Source: Citromicrobium sp. (GTDB lineage: Bacteria; Pseudomonadota; Alphaproteobacteria; Sphingomonadales; Sphingomonadaceae). Taken from it: a stretch of 64,000 bases of DNA. The position numbers and the translations under genes are program-made. Positions within the stretch are counted from its first letter, which is position 1; each line of letters opens with the position of its first letter. The stretch is from the NCBI GenBank assembly GCA_002729695.1, contig PBYQ01000002.1, positions 128,936 through 192,935 of the forward strand, written 5' to 3'. A model generated the notes under the pieces. The model saw only the letters and a list, made by a program, of their open reading frames with translations. It had not been told where the DNA came from and made no database searches. This document shows positions 37,116-46,202 of this stretch, in pieces.

Positions 37116-37976
37116 TTAGATAGTGCGCTTCCACGTTTGTCGGCGAAAACGCCCAGTGCGCGCTAACTTGCGGCGGCGACCACTTGTTAGATTATGATTC
37201 CTGCCAAAGCGCCATTCGAGATTTTCTAAATCGACCGCCAGCTTTTCAAAACCGGCTTCGGCCGCGAACGCGCCTACTATTTCACCGAGGGCCGAAAACT
37301 CATTCAGTAAAAATGCCTTTGCCTCTCGCTCGTCCATTCCCGTGGTGGGCCCGTTGATCGTGCCGCGAGGTACCGCGTGGTTAACCCGAATGTGGTGGGT
37401 CATCTGATGCCTCAGCTTCCCTTGGCATGAACTCGAGAGGCCGACCGTCGCCCACGCAACAATGATTCTATAATTTTGGAAAGCAACAGAGGTTTGCTCG
37501 AAGTGCAGACTTCCGGTGAGTTTAGAAGGGCCGCCTAACTCTCCAACGAAAACCGCGAACAGAAAGGTTTGTCGCTCAGGGTTATAACGCCCGGTTGAAA
37601 CAATTTTATCTCGAGCCCTCCCTTCTGGAACGTCGTAACCTTCGAACCTTAAATCTGGGCAAGCTCGACAAAAGATCATCTGCAGTCCTCCCGACTTAGG
37701 GCCGAAAGAAGACAGGACGGTTTCGATGAGTACGTCGCCCTCAAGCCGGATCGTTTGCTTGATCTCATTTATGGATAAATCACTGTGCAGAGATGGATGA
37801 ACTGAATACCGTCGTTCGAGTATCTCCCGCCCCTCAAAAGGTGGATTGGTATAATACCTTGCATGGGACAGGGAGATGATCAGATCACCTCCCCGGTCGT
37901 GGATCTTGAAGAGCTGGCGCCGTTCTTTGCCAATTATTACTGTGAACCGGGTCTGCGGCTTCTTTTTCTTCGCCAT
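37116..37976 (-). CDS. Orphan protein of unknown function, atypical composition
   Basis: 286-residue basic protein (MAKKKKP start, RRRKLARTGRFRRQTWKR end) that I do not recognise. The N-terminal half has beta-like segments (FTVIIGKERRQLFKIHDRGG, IISLSHARYYTNPPFEG). Two cysteines sit in FCRACPDLRFEGYDV, and a hydrophobic stretch is YRIIVAWATVGLSS. AT content is clearly higher than in the flanking genes, and codons such as ATT, TTA and AAA are frequent, which suggests horizontal gain. It lies between an adenosine-kinase gene and purD with no partner gene. It could be a defence or phage-related orphan, but nothing shows that directly. Confidence 0.55.
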   Translation of the reverse strand: MAKKKKPQTRFTVIIGKERRQLFKIHDRGGDLIISLSHARYYTNPPFEGREILERRYSVHPSLHSDLSINEIKQTIRLEGDVLIETVLSSFGPKSGGLQMIFCRACPDLRFEGYDVPEGRARDKIVSTGRYNPERQTFLFAVFVGELGGPSKLTGSLHFEQTSVAFQNYRIIVAWATVGLSSSCQGKLRHQMTHHIRVNHAVPRGTINGPTTGMDEREAKAFLLNEFSALGEIVGAFAAEAGFEKLAVDLENLEWRFGRNHNLTSGRRRKLARTGRFRRQTWKRTI

Positions 37977-38003
37977 GTCACTCCTTGAGCCAGTTCACTT
38001 AGT

Positions 38004-39281
38004 TCACTCCCCCTCCCGCTCCACCTCCCGCCAGCCGATATCGCGGCGGCAGAAGCCGTCGGGGAAGGTGATCCCGTCGACGGCCTTGTAGGCGGCTGCT
38101 TGTGCCTGCGTTGCGTTGCTACCGCGTGCGGTCACGTTGAGAACGCGTCCTCCGCTGGAGATCAGCCCGCCGTCCTCACCCAGCGCAGTGCCCGCGTGGA
38201 AGACCTTCGCGCCGTCCGACTTGGCATCGCCCAGTTCGATCGTACCGCCCTTTTTCGGTGTATCAGGGTAGCCCTCTGCTGCCATCACCACGGTCAGCGC
38301 GGTGTCGTCCGAGAAGCGGACGGGATCGGCCTTCGACAGGTCGCCGGTCGCGCAGGCCATCAGCAGCGCAGGCAGATCGCCTTCGAAGCGCATCATCAGC
38401 ACCTGGCACTCGGGATCGCCGAAGCGGATATTGTACTCGACCAGCTTGGGGCCTTCGTCGGTCAGCATCAGCCCGGCGTAGAGCACGCCGCGATAGGGCA
38501 TCTTGTCCTCGGCCAGCGTGCGCACCGTCGGCACCACGATCTCGCGCATGGCGCGGTCTATCAGCGCATCTGTCAGCACAGGGGCGGGGCTGTAGGAGCC
38601 CATGCCGCCCGTGTTGGGGCCGGTATCGCCTTCGCCCACGCGCTTGTGATCCTGCGCGGTGCCGAAGGGCAGGATGATCTCGCCATCGGTCAGCGCGAAG
38701 AAGCTCGCCTCCTCGCCGCGCATGAATTCCTCGATCACGACTTCGGAGCCTGCCGAGCCGAACCTGCCGTCGAACATTTCGGAGAGTGCGTGCTGCGCTT
38801 CCTCGCGCGTTTCGGCGATCACCACGCCCTTGCCCGCCGCAAGTCCATCGGCCTTGAGCACGAAGGGCGCGTTGAAGTTCTTGAGCGCGCCCCATGCCGC
38901 CTCGAGCGACGTGACCCGCTCGTACCGCGCGGTGGGGATGTTCGCGCGCGCGCACAGATCCTTGGTGAAGCCCTTGCTGCCCTCGAGCTGCGCCGCGCCC
39001 TTGCCGGGGCCGAACACCGCAAACCCTTCGGCGCGCAGATCGTCTGCCAGCCCGGCAACCAGCGGCGCTTCGGGGCCGACCACGACCAGTTCCACCGCGT
39101 TCTCGTGGCAAAACGCGATCACGGCCTTGTGATCGGCGATATCCATCGCGACAATGTCCGCACATTCGGCGATCCCCGGATTGCCCGGTGCCGCGAAAAG
39201 CTTCGAGCAGGACGGGGAAGCGGCCAGTTTCCACGCCAGCGCATGTTCGCGGCCACCCGACCCGAGCAGAAGGATATTCAT
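38004..39281 (-). CDS. purD: Phosphoribosylamine-glycine ligase
   Basis: 425-residue ATP-grasp enzyme, second step of purine synthesis (phosphoribosylamine + glycine + ATP to GAR). Key features: N-terminal [39 protein letters not shown] (ATP-grasp lysine), [17 protein letters not shown], and [18 protein letters not shown]. Normal length. The ATG at 39281 is chosen; an upstream in-frame start would add 21 residues with no family match. The start lies four bases from the divergent xseA start. Confidence 0.97.
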   Translation of the reverse strand: MNILLLGSGGREHALAWKLAASPSCSKLFAAPGNPGIAECADIVAMDIADHKAVIAFCHENAVELVVVGPEAPLVAGLADDLRAEGFAVFGPGKGAAQLEGSKGFTKDLCARANIPTARYERVTSLEAAWGALKNFNAPFVLKADGLAAGKGVVIAETREEAQHALSEMFDGRFGSAGSEVVIEEFMRGEEASFFALTDGEIILPFGTAQDHKRVGEGDTGPNTGGMGSYSPAPVLTDALIDRAMREIVVPTVRTLAEDKMPYRGVLYAGLMLTDEGPKLVEYNIRFGDPECQVLMMRFEGDLPALLMACATGDLSKADPVRFSDDTALTVVMAAEGYPDTPKKGGTIELGDAKSDGAKVFHAGTALGEDGGLISSGGRVLNVTARGSNATQAQAAAYKAVDGITFPDGFCRRDIGWREVEREGE

Positions 39282-39285
39282 TCGC

Positions 39286-40764
39286 GTGTCCACTCCAGAC
39301 GATACTGATCCTTCGCTGCTAGCGAACAGCAGGCCGGGCGACAATTCCGAGCCGCTCAGCGTGTCCGATCTCTCGCGCAGCTTGAAGCGCGTGGTGGAGG
39401 ACCGGTTCGGCTTCGTGCGTATCCGCGGCGAGCTGTCGGGGGTGAAGCGCGCGGCCTCGGGCCATCTCTATTGCAGCCTGAAGGACGACAAGTCGGTGAT
39501 CGACGGGGTGATGTGGAAGAGCGCGGCCCCGCGCCTCGCCTTCCGGCCCGAGGATGGGGTGGAGGTGATCGCCAGCGGCAAGGTGACCACCTATGCCGGG
39601 CGCTCCAAATACCAGATCGTGATCGAGCGGATGGAGCTGGCGGGTGAGGGCGCGCTGCTCGCGCTGCTGGAGAAGACCAAGGCGCGGCTGGAGGCGGAGG
39701 GTCTGTTCGATCCGGCCCGCAAGAAGCCGCTGCCGTTTTTGCCGAAGATCATCGGTGTGGTCACCTCGTCCACCGGCGCGGTGATTCGCGATATCCTGCA
39801 TCGGCTGGAGGACCGCTTCCCGTCCCATGTGATCGTCTGGCCCGTGGTTGTGCAGGGAGAGACCGCGAAGGGGCAGGTGAGTGCTGCTGTGCGCGGTTTC
39901 AATGCGCTTGAACGCGGTGGTGTGGTGCCTCGGCCCGACCTGCTGATCGTCGCGCGGGGCGGCGGCTCGATCGAGGATTTGTGGGCCTTCAACGAGGAAG
40001 AAGTGGTTCGCGCGATTGCCGAATCGGACATCCCGGTGATCTCCGCCGTGGGTCACGAGACCGACACCACGCTGGCCGATTTCGCCGCCGACCACCGCGC
40101 GCCGACGCCCACCGCTGCCGCAGAACGCGCCGTGCCGGTCCGCGCCGAATTGGCGGCGGGCCTCGCAGATCTCGGCGCGCGGCAGATGCGCTGCGCCTCG
40201 CGCCCCGTGGCGCTTGGCCGCGAGCGGCTGGACGCGTGCTCGCAGCGCTTGCCCAAGCCCGACACGCTGCTGCAGCCCGCCGCGCAGGCGCTCGACGATG
40301 CGGCCGAGCGGCATCGCCGTGCGCTGGTCGACCGGGTCGGGATCGGCCGCGCCGCGCTCGATCAGGCCGCCGCACGGCTCGCGCCTGCCACGCTGCGCTG
40401 GCGGCTCGATCAGGCACGCGAGCGGCTCGCGCACGTGCGGCTGGTACCGGGCACGCTGACCTCGCGGCTGGAACGGGCGGGGGAGCGGCTGGAGGCGGGC
40501 GTTTCCATTCTCCGTTCGCTCGATCCCAAGGCGCCGCTCAAGCGCGGTTACGCGCTGGTCTTCGGGCCCGGAGGCGAACTGGTCCGCAGTGCCGATACGG
40601 CGCGCAAGGTCGGGGCGTTACGGCTCGAATTCGCGGACGGGCAGGTCGCTGCGACTACCGGCGATTCGCCGCCTGCCGCGCCCGCTCCGCGCAAGCCCGC
40701 GCGCAAATCGCCCCCTCCGCCGAGCGCGCCCTCGAACCCTCGGCAGGACGATCTGTTCGGATGA
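39286..40764 (+). CDS. xseA: Exodeoxyribonuclease VII large subunit
   Basis: 492-residue large subunit of ExoVII, which degrades single-stranded DNA. An N-terminal OB fold ([39 protein letters not shown]) is followed by the catalytic domain ([60 protein letters not shown]). A long coiled-coil region and a Pro/Ala-rich basic tail ([20 protein letters not shown]) follow. The GTG at 39286 is chosen. Head-to-head with purD only four bases apart, so each promoter must lie within the other gene. The small subunit xseB is not in this window. Confidence 0.95.
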   Translation: MSTPDDTDPSLLANSRPGDNSEPLSVSDLSRSLKRVVEDRFGFVRIRGELSGVKRAASGHLYCSLKDDKSVIDGVMWKSAAPRLAFRPEDGVEVIASGKVTTYAGRSKYQIVIERMELAGEGALLALLEKTKARLEAEGLFDPARKKPLPFLPKIIGVVTSSTGAVIRDILHRLEDRFPSHVIVWPVVVQGETAKGQVSAAVRGFNALERGGVVPRPDLLIVARGGGSIEDLWAFNEEEVVRAIAESDIPVISAVGHETDTTLADFAADHRAPTPTAAAERAVPVRAELAAGLADLGARQMRCASRPVALGRERLDACSQRLPKPDTLLQPAAQALDDAAERHRRALVDRVGIGRAALDQAAARLAPATLRWRLDQARERLAHVRLVPGTLTSRLERAGERLEAGVSILRSLDPKAPLKRGYALVFGPGGELVRSADTARKVGALRLEFADGQVAATTGDSPPAAPAPRKPARKSPPPPSAPSNPRQDDLFG

Positions 40765-40802
40765 GCCCTTTCTAGCGCGCCGCGCAGTGCTATATCGGGG
40801 AC

Positions 40803-41006
40803 ATGCTTACCACTTCCAGCGATCAGCCTGCCAAGCTTCACTACGGCCCCAATTCCTTCCGCGTGCTGCGCAGCGGCCGCTTCGTCACCTGCGCGGTGAC
40901 GGGCGAACCGATCCCGCTCGATACGCTGCGCTACTGGAGCGTCGAGCATCAGGAAGCCTACGCGACCTGCGAGATCGCGACCCGTCGCCTGACCGGCCAG
41001 GCGTGA
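40803..41006 (+). CDS. DUF2093 family protein
   Basis: 67-residue protein of DUF2093, a small alphaproteobacterial family without known function. The core LHYGPNSFRVLRSGRFVTCA, AVTGEPIPLDTLRYWSVEHQ and EAYATCEIA fits; two cysteines are conserved. It overlaps the start of the M23 peptidase (GTGA), so the two are coupled. Confidence 0.88.
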   Translation: MLTTSSDQPAKLHYGPNSFRVLRSGRFVTCAVTGEPIPLDTLRYWSVEHQEAYATCEIATRRLTGQA

Positions 41007-41962
41007 GCTTGCGGCTGACGGCGACCGCGGCGGCAGGTCTTGCAGCGCTCGTTGCACTCGGCAGCTGCTCGACCGCGAATAGCGATGCCCAGGCCCCGCG
41101 CGAGGTTGTCCAGCCGATTGCCGAGGCTCCGAAGCCCGTGCCAGCAGCTACTCCCACGCCGAAGCCGAGCCCCAGCCCGACAGCGACCCAGGCTCCCGTC
41201 AGGACGACGTTTTCCTATCGCGGAGAGCTGGAGCAGGGCGGCTGGATACGCGGCACCGTGCCCAACGGCACCCGCAGTGCGCGCCTCGGTAATCAGGATG
41301 TGCGTTTCGACGAGGACGGGACGTTCTTCGCCGCGTTCGACCGCGACCAGGGCTCGCAGATCGAACTGGTCGCGACGCTGGAGGACGGACGGACCATCTC
41401 CAGCCCGCTGACCGTCAAACCGCGCGACTGGGAGCTCGAATACATCAACGCGCCCTATCGCGCGGGCCGCAGCAGCGCCGAGTTCGAGCGGCTTCGGGGC
41501 AAGGAAGTCGCGCAGATCGTCGCGGCGCGCGAGAAGCAGACCGGGGCCGACGGCTGGCGGCAGGACTTCATCTGGCCTGTCACCGGGCGCATCTCCGGCC
41601 GATTCGGCTCGCAGCGCGTCTATCAGGGCAAGCCCGGCCCCTATCACACGGGGCTCGATATCGCGCCGGGCGCGGGCGTTCCCTACGTCGCGCCTGCAGA
41701 TGGAGTGGTGACGCTGGTCGCGCAGGACCCCTTCACGCTGGAAGGCAACCTGCTGATGATCGATCATGGGATGGGCCTGAACAGCGCTTTCCTCCATTCC
41801 GCCACCATCGTGGTGCGCGAAGGGCAGACAGTGCGGCAGGGGCAGTATCTGGGCACGATCGGGGCAACGGGCCGGGCGACCGGTCCGCATCTGCACTGGA
41901 GCCTGAAATGGCAGGACTCGCGGCTCGATCCGCTGCTGTTCTTAGGACCGATGCCAGATTGA
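41003..41962 (+). CDS. M23-family murein endopeptidase-like lipoprotein
   Basis: 319-residue protein with a lipobox (ALVALGSC) and a Pro/Thr-rich spacer of about 40 residues (VPAATPTPKPSPSPTATQAP). The C-terminal LytM domain carries the zinc motifs YHTGLDIAPGAGVPYVAPAD, MIDHGMGLNSAFLH and ATGRATGPHLHWSL, with HxxxD and HxH intact, so it should cut peptide cross-links of peptidoglycan. The GTG start overlaps the DUF2093 stop. Likely anchored in the outer membrane and facing the murein. Confidence 0.9.
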   Translation: MSLRLTATAAAGLAALVALGSCSTANSDAQAPREVVQPIAEAPKPVPAATPTPKPSPSPTATQAPVRTTFSYRGELEQGGWIRGTVPNGTRSARLGNQDVRFDEDGTFFAAFDRDQGSQIELVATLEDGRTISSPLTVKPRDWELEYINAPYRAGRSSAEFERLRGKEVAQIVAAREKQTGADGWRQDFIWPVTGRISGRFGSQRVYQGKPGPYHTGLDIAPGAGVPYVAPADGVVTLVAQDPFTLEGNLLMIDHGMGLNSAFLHSATIVVREGQTVRQGQYLGTIGATGRATGPHLHWSLKWQDSRLDPLLFLGPMPD

Positions 41963-42101
41963 GCCGTAGCGATTCGCCTGCCGCCGCCCCGGCCCTGACA
42001 CACCTGACACAGTGTCCAGGTGCGGAAAAACCGGGCGCCTTAACGGCACGGATTTTGGGACCGACGGTGTGAAAGAGCCGCGCATATTGCCCTGCACCTT
42101 T

Positions 42102-42190
42102 CCTCCCCCTTTGAGGGGGAGGTCGGGTGGGGGTGTGCCAAGGCCGATGGCGGGGAACCCCCAACCCCGACCCCTCCAAGGGGAGGGGAG
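42102..42190. repeat. Dispersed GC-rich inverted repeat
   Basis: A compound palindrome: a short hairpin at 42102-42122 (cctccccctttgagggggag) and a longer pair in which aggtcgggtgggggt (about 42120-42134) faces acccccaaccccgacc (about 42157-42172). A further gggaggggag closes it. This is typical of short mobile-like repeats in alphaproteobacteria. The 376-base gap between the M23 gene and rpmB holds this repeat and the hairpin after rpmB and no gene. Confidence 0.8.
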
Positions 42191-42274
42191 ACTAGGCCGT
42201 CGGCCTCACCATATCCGACCTTAGCGCGGGTGCAGCATGTAGGACAGCAGCGCGAGCGCGGCTCAGACACAACT

Positions 42275-42309
42275 CGGGCGCGATTCGCAGCGAACTGCGA
42301 CCGCGCCCG
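42275..42309 (-). terminator. Hairpin after rpmB, possible terminator
   Basis: On the minus strand cgggcgcg (42309 side) pairs with cgcgcccg across a second short stem (tgcga/tcgca). It lies 30 bases after rpmB. No run of T follows, so termination is uncertain. Confidence 0.4.
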
Positions 42310-42338
42310 TGTTCATTCGATAGGAAAAGCCGAAGGGC

Positions 42339-42629
42339 TCAGGCGGCTTCCTTGGCCGCTTTCTTCAGCTCGCGCTTCACCTTGAGGGCGCGCGCGGAGA
42401 GCTTTTCGTCCTTGGTCTTGAGCAGCCAGTTGTCGAGCCCGCCATTGTGCTCGACCGAACGCAGGCCCTGCGTCGACACGCGGAACTTGAAGCTGCGGTC
42501 CAGCTTTTCGCTCAGCAGCGTGACGTTCTGCAGGTTGGGCAGGAACACACGCTTAGTCTTGTTGTTCGCGTGGCTGACATTGTGGCCGACCTGGCGGCCC
42601 TTGCCGGTCAGTTCGCAGATGCGCGACAT
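42339..42629 (-). CDS. rpmB: 50S ribosomal protein L28
   Basis: 96-residue L28. The start [20 protein letters not shown] is the family hallmark, followed by [20 protein letters not shown] and [20 protein letters not shown]. The C-terminal basic helix ([18 protein letters not shown]) extends beyond the shortest L28s, as in alphaproteobacteria. Alone on the minus strand. A hairpin follows. Confidence 0.96.
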   Translation of the reverse strand: MSRICELTGKGRQVGHNVSHANNKTKRVFLPNLQNVTLLSEKLDRSFKFRVSTQGLRSVEHNGGLDNWLLKTKDEKLSARALKVKRELKKAAKEAA

Positions 42630-42763
42630 GGCTTATCTCTTCTCAAAAATGGTGATCGGTCTGTGCCGGAAAGTCGCCGCGCTTAGCGGCCAATATGCGA
42701 ATCGTCAACAACCGATAGCGGTCCTTGCCGACCCGGCGCGGTCCTTATAGCGCAGATTGCACG

Positions 42764-43219
42764 ATGACGCGATGGCCTTTGCCCGATCCTATGCAAACCG
42801 CGCTGGCCGAGGCGCGCAAGGCCGCCGAGGCGGGCGAAGTGCCCGTGGGCGCGGTGGTTGTGCGCGATGGCGAGGTGATCGCGAGTGCACATAATGCGCC
42901 GCGCAGGCTCGCCGACCCGACCGCGCATGCCGAAGTCCTCGCGCTGCGCGCTGCGGCGAAGGCGCTGGGGCAGGAGCGACTCGAGAGCTGCGACCTGTGG
43001 GTCACGCTGGAGCCCTGCGCCATGTGCGCCGGTGCGATCGCCCATGCGCGAATCGGGCGGCTGTATTACGCCGCGCCCGATCCGAAGGGCGGCGCGGTGG
43101 CGCATGGCGCGCGCGTGTTCGAGCATCCGCAATGCCACCACCGGCCCGAAGTCTATTCGGGCATGGGCGAGGATGAGGCGGCGGGGCTGCTCAGGAATTT
43201 CTTCGGCGGACGACGCTAG
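42764..43219 (+). CDS. tadA: tRNA-specific adenosine deaminase TadA
   Basis: 151-residue zinc deaminase that turns A34 of tRNA-Arg(ACG) to inosine. Zinc motif: HAE at residues 55-57 (proton shuttle Glu57) and PCAMC with Cys85 and Cys88. Other support: GEVPVGAVVVRDGEVIA and ARIGRLYYAAPDPKGGAV. The ATG at 42764 is chosen because the family core begins at MTRWPLPDPMQTALAEA; an earlier in-frame start would add non-matching residues. Tail-to-tail with the RNase T2 gene, overlapping by four bases. Confidence 0.95.
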   Translation: MTRWPLPDPMQTALAEARKAAEAGEVPVGAVVVRDGEVIASAHNAPRRLADPTAHAEVLALRAAAKALGQERLESCDLWVTLEPCAMCAGAIAHARIGRLYYAAPDPKGGAVAHGARVFEHPQCHHRPEVYSGMGEDEAAGLLRNFFGGRR

Positions 43220-43920
43220 AGCCCCCGCCAGATCTTCGCCGGAGCATCATCCGCCGCGCCGCGCGTCGAGCGTTTGCACGCAGCAGGCATCCAGTCGCGC
43301 CCGTAGCAAAGCCGCAGCTCTTCCAGCCAGCCGCGCTCGTTGAGCATCACCGCGATCATCTCGGGCCGCCAGTTGGTGTTCGCCTGCGTCCATGCCTCGC
43401 GAATATCGCCCGCAGTCAGCCCCTCCTTGCGCGACAGCCGGTCGAGATCGGGCCAGTCGAGGCTGCGGTGGAGAATGCGGGTGATGCGGAAATAGCGGTC
43501 GGGCGTGTCGGTCATGCAGCTGCCGTGCTTGGCCCATTGCCGCATCGCGAGGCTGGCGGAGGGTTGCACGCACATCTGCCGGGCGAGCTGCGCTCCAGTG
43601 GGTCGGGCGGGCCTCGCCTCGCACCATTGCGGCGAGGTGCGAAAGCCCTGCGGCCACAGGCCATGCACTATCAGCCCGAAGCTGCCGCTGCGCCCGGAGC
43701 ACTGCCACGCGTGGCGCGGCGAATCCCTGCGGGTGCGGCAGAACTCCGGACTCCAGCTGAGCGACAGCACGTAGCCGGTGATCGGCACCCTGCGGGTCGG
43801 CGCATCGCGCGTGACGCTCGGCACCGAAACGCTGGGCGGCAGGTTGCACTGGTAGCTTTGCGCTAGCGCTGCGGGGCAGACCAGTACGGCCAGCGCGCCT
43901 GCGAGGACCGCGCGCAGCAA
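43216..43920 (-). CDS. Ribonuclease T2 family protein
   Basis: 234-residue secreted RNase. The signal peptide ends near AALAQ. Both catalytic motifs are intact: FGLIVHGLWPQ (His86) and MRQWAKHGSCM (Glu replaced by Gln at the first CAS II position; His132 kept). Six or more cysteines suggest disulfides in the periplasm. T2 enzymes cleave RNA to 2',3'-cyclic products. The Gln in place of the usual Glu of WEKHG may lower activity. Next to tadA tail to tail, which looks like chance. Confidence 0.88.
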   Translation of the reverse strand: MLRAVLAGALAVLVCPAALAQSYQCNLPPSVSVPSVTRDAPTRRVPITGYVLSLSWSPEFCRTRRDSPRHAWQCSGRSGSFGLIVHGLWPQGFRTSPQWCEARPARPTGAQLARQMCVQPSASLAMRQWAKHGSCMTDTPDRYFRITRILHRSLDWPDLDRLSRKEGLTAGDIREAWTQANTNWRPEMIAVMLNERGWLEELRLCYGRDWMPAACKRSTRGAADDAPAKIWRGL

Positions 43921-43923
43921 GGG

Positions 43924-44349
43924 TCAGCCCTGCGGGTCGCCGGGCGTCTCGCGAGTGTTCAGCCAGCGAATCGAATCGCCACGGAACAGCATCGCGACCG
44001 CGACCGCCTGTGCGATCAGCGATAGTAGCCCGTAAATCTCCGAAAGGGGCATCGGCCCGACGAAGTAGCCGCCGACGCTGATCAGCGAGAGGAGGAAGAA
44101 CAGCACGATGATCCACTTGGCGACGATCAGCCGTTTGCGCGACACCAGGAACCACAACAGCAGCTCGACCGCGACGAATGCGGCAAAGGCCGCCAGCGGG
44201 AGCAGCGGCGACAGCGCGACGCCGCTGGTGGCGCTCTGCTCGGCGATCTCGGCCTTCAACGCGCCATAGCCGCTGATGAATTGCAGCAGCCCCAGGAAGA
44301 TGGAGCCGAGATAGGCGTAGTCGAACAATTTCATCGAATGCGGCTTCAT
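43924..44349 (-). CDS. Hypothetical membrane protein
   Basis: 141-residue protein with four hydrophobic helices (YAYLGSIFLGLLQFISGYGA, LLPLAAFAAFVAVELLLWFL, WIIVLFFLLSLISVGGYFVG, IYGLLSLIAQAVAVAMLF). I do not recognise a family. An alternative start at 44334 (MKLFDYAYLG) is possible. It is three bases from the RNase T2 gene on the same strand and they may share a transcript. Confidence 0.65.
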   Translation of the reverse strand: MKPHSMKLFDYAYLGSIFLGLLQFISGYGALKAEIAEQSATSGVALSPLLPLAAFAAFVAVELLLWFLVSRKRLIVAKWIIVLFFLLSLISVGGYFVGPMPLSEIYGLLSLIAQAVAVAMLFRGDSIRWLNTRETPGDPQG

Positions 44350-44416
44350 CGGTGCCCCCAGATTGACCGTCGTTCGTCAGGAGTGACCGATGATGCGCCG
44401 TCGGGCAAGCCGCAGG

Positions 44417-45280
44417 CTAATCGAGAGTGGTGAAATCGAGGCCTATGTCGGCTGCCGGCGCGCTCTGGGTAAGCCGCCCGACCGATACGAAATCGACCCC
44501 GGTCGCTGCCTTGGCGGCGATCGTATCGAGGTTGATGCCGCCGCTTGCCTCGGTCGGCACGCGGCCCGCCACGATGCCGACGGCTTCGCGCAGCGTATCG
44601 GGTTCCATATTGTCGAGCAGCAGCCGGGTGGCGCCGGCTTCCAGTGCGGGCTCGATCTGATCGAGCCGGTCGACTTCGCAGATGATCTCGGCAATCCCCG
44701 CCTCGGCAGCGCGGCGCACCGCCTCGCCGACATTGCCTGCCACCGCCACGTGATTGTCCTTGATCATCGCCGCGTCCCACAGGCCCATGCGGTGGTTTGC
44801 GCCGCCGCCCATCCGCACCGCGTATTTTTCCAGGTGCCGCAGTCCGGGCAGCGTCTTGCGCGTGTCGAGCAGAGTGCAGTCTGGGTTGTCCATCCGGTCG
44901 ACATAGGTGCGCACCAGCGTGGCGATGCCGGAAAGGTGTTGCACGGTATTGAGCGCAGCGCGCTCCGCAGTCAGCAGCGCGCGGGCATTGCCTTCGATCC
45001 GCATCAGGTCGGTGCCCGCAGCCACCTGCGCGCCATCCTCGACCAGCATTTCGACCTCGCATGCGGCATTGAGCGCGCGAAAGAAGGCCTCCGCGATGGG
45101 CAGACCGGCAACGGTGATCGGATCGCGGCTGTCCATGACGCCCGCAAAGCGCGCGTTCGCCGGAATGACGGCCGTCGAGGTGACATCTCGCCCGCCACCG
45201 GGAAGCCCGGTGCCGAGATCCTCGGCCAGCGTTTCTTGGACGAAACGGTCGAGATCGAAGCCTGCGATCTGAAAAGCCAT
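44417..45280 (-). CDS. nadC: Nicotinate-nucleotide diphosphorylase (carboxylating)
   Basis: 287-residue quinolinate phosphoribosyltransferase of NAD synthesis. Substrate-binding residues are seen in ALLTAERAALNTVQHLSGIA, DTRKTLPGLRHLEKYAVRMG, GGANHRMGLWDAAMIKDNH and the C-terminal EASGGINLDTIAAKAATGVD. The ATG at 45280 is chosen; upstream in-frame codons would translate part of a dispersed repeat. No nadA or nadB neighbour is present here. Confidence 0.95.
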   Translation of the reverse strand: MAFQIAGFDLDRFVQETLAEDLGTGLPGGGRDVTSTAVIPANARFAGVMDSRDPITVAGLPIAEAFFRALNAACEVEMLVEDGAQVAAGTDLMRIEGNARALLTAERAALNTVQHLSGIATLVRTYVDRMDNPDCTLLDTRKTLPGLRHLEKYAVRMGGGANHRMGLWDAAMIKDNHVAVAGNVGEAVRRAAEAGIAEIICEVDRLDQIEPALEAGATRLLLDNMEPDTLREAVGIVAGRVPTEASGGINLDTIAAKAATGVDFVSVGRLTQSAPAADIGLDFTTLD

Positions 45281-45295
45281 ATCAACTCCGCCCGC

Positions 45296-45372
45296 CCTGA
45301 GCTTGTCGAAGGGCCGCACTTTTCCGGAAGACACCGCGCAGGAAGGAAAAGCGATCCTTCGACAGGCTCAGG
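45296..45372. repeat. Dispersed inverted repeat (cttgtcgaagg type)
   Basis: Arms 45296-45312 (cctgagcttgtcgaagg) and 45356-45372 (ccttcgacaggctcagg) match over 16 of 17 bases. This palindrome is a very common intergenic repeat in sphingomonads. It sits between the LytTR regulator and nadC and would form a hairpin in either transcript. Confidence 0.85.
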
Positions 45373-45397
45373 ATGAGCGGTGTTGGAGTGAAGACGC

Positions 45398-46195
45398 CTA
45401 ATGCACGAACCGCGCGACGACGTCGCGGTAGGAGCGCGAGACCTTCACCTCCGCTCCGCTGCCGAGCACGAGAAAGCACTCGCCATTGGTGTGCGGCTTC
45501 ACCTGGCGCACCTGGTCGAGATTGACGATGGTCGAACGGTGGACGCGCTGGAACTTGCGCGGGTCGAGCCGCCGCTCGAGATCCTTCATCGTTTCGCGCA
45601 GGATCAGCGAATTGTCGCCGGTGTAGATGCACATGTAATCGCCCGCGGCCTCGATATGCTCGATCGAATCGACCTCGACGCGGAAGATCTTGCCCCGATC
45701 CTTGACGTTGAGCAGCTTTTCGAACCGCTCGCCGCTCTCGGCGGTGCCTTCCTGCAGTTCCTCCGCCGTTTCGGGGGCCACTTCGGCGAGGACGTTCATC
45801 AGCTTTTCCGCTTCGTCCGCGCCGCGCTTTTCATTGAGGCGCTGGCGCACGCGCTCGATGACGTCGGCCAGCTTGTCCTCGTCGACCGGCTTCATCAGGT
45901 AATGCAGCGCATTGGCCTGGAACGCGCGGATCGCGTGTTCCTGGAACGCGGTGACGAACACGAACAGCGGCGGCTCTATGTCCATCACTCCCTGGACCAC
46001 GCCGAAGCCGTCGAAGCCGGGCATCTGGATGTCGAGGAAGACGAGGTCGGGGCGCAGCGTCTTGATCTTGCGGATGGCCTCGCGGCCGTTCGAACACGTG
46101 TCGATGATCTCGACATCTTCGAACGGTTCGAGGCGCAGCTGCAGGCCCTGAATCGCGAGTTTTTCGTCGTCGACGATGATCGTTTTGATGGTCAT
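45398..46195 (-). CDS. LytTR-family response regulator
   Basis: 265-residue response regulator. The receiver domain (1-125) has acidic pocket residues D9 and D10, phospho-acceptor D55 (LVFLDIQMPGFDGF) and the switch Lys in HYLMKPVDEDKLADV. A helical linker rich in Glu follows. The C-terminal 100 residues are a LytTR DNA-binding domain (KIFRVEVDSIEHIEAAGDYM, FQRVHRSTIVNLDQVRQVKP). The ATG at 46195 is chosen at MTIKTIIVDDE. It forms a two-component pair with the kinase just upstream (7 bases apart). Target genes are unknown. Confidence 0.92.
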   Translation of the reverse strand: MTIKTIIVDDEKLAIQGLQLRLEPFEDVEIIDTCSNGREAIRKIKTLRPDLVFLDIQMPGFDGFGVVQGVMDIEPPLFVFVTAFQEHAIRAFQANALHYLMKPVDEDKLADVIERVRQRLNEKRGADEAEKLMNVLAEVAPETAEELQEGTAESGERFEKLLNVKDRGKIFRVEVDSIEHIEAAGDYMCIYTGDNSLILRETMKDLERRLDPRKFQRVHRSTIVNLDQVRQVKPHTNGECFLVLGSGAEVKVSRSYRDVVARFVH

Positions 46196-46202
46196 GTTTT
46201 CA

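Noticed and set aside
33960..45400. CRISPR array suspected from several short palindromic repeats
   Set aside because: The repeats are different from one another, not evenly spaced, and no cas gene is present.
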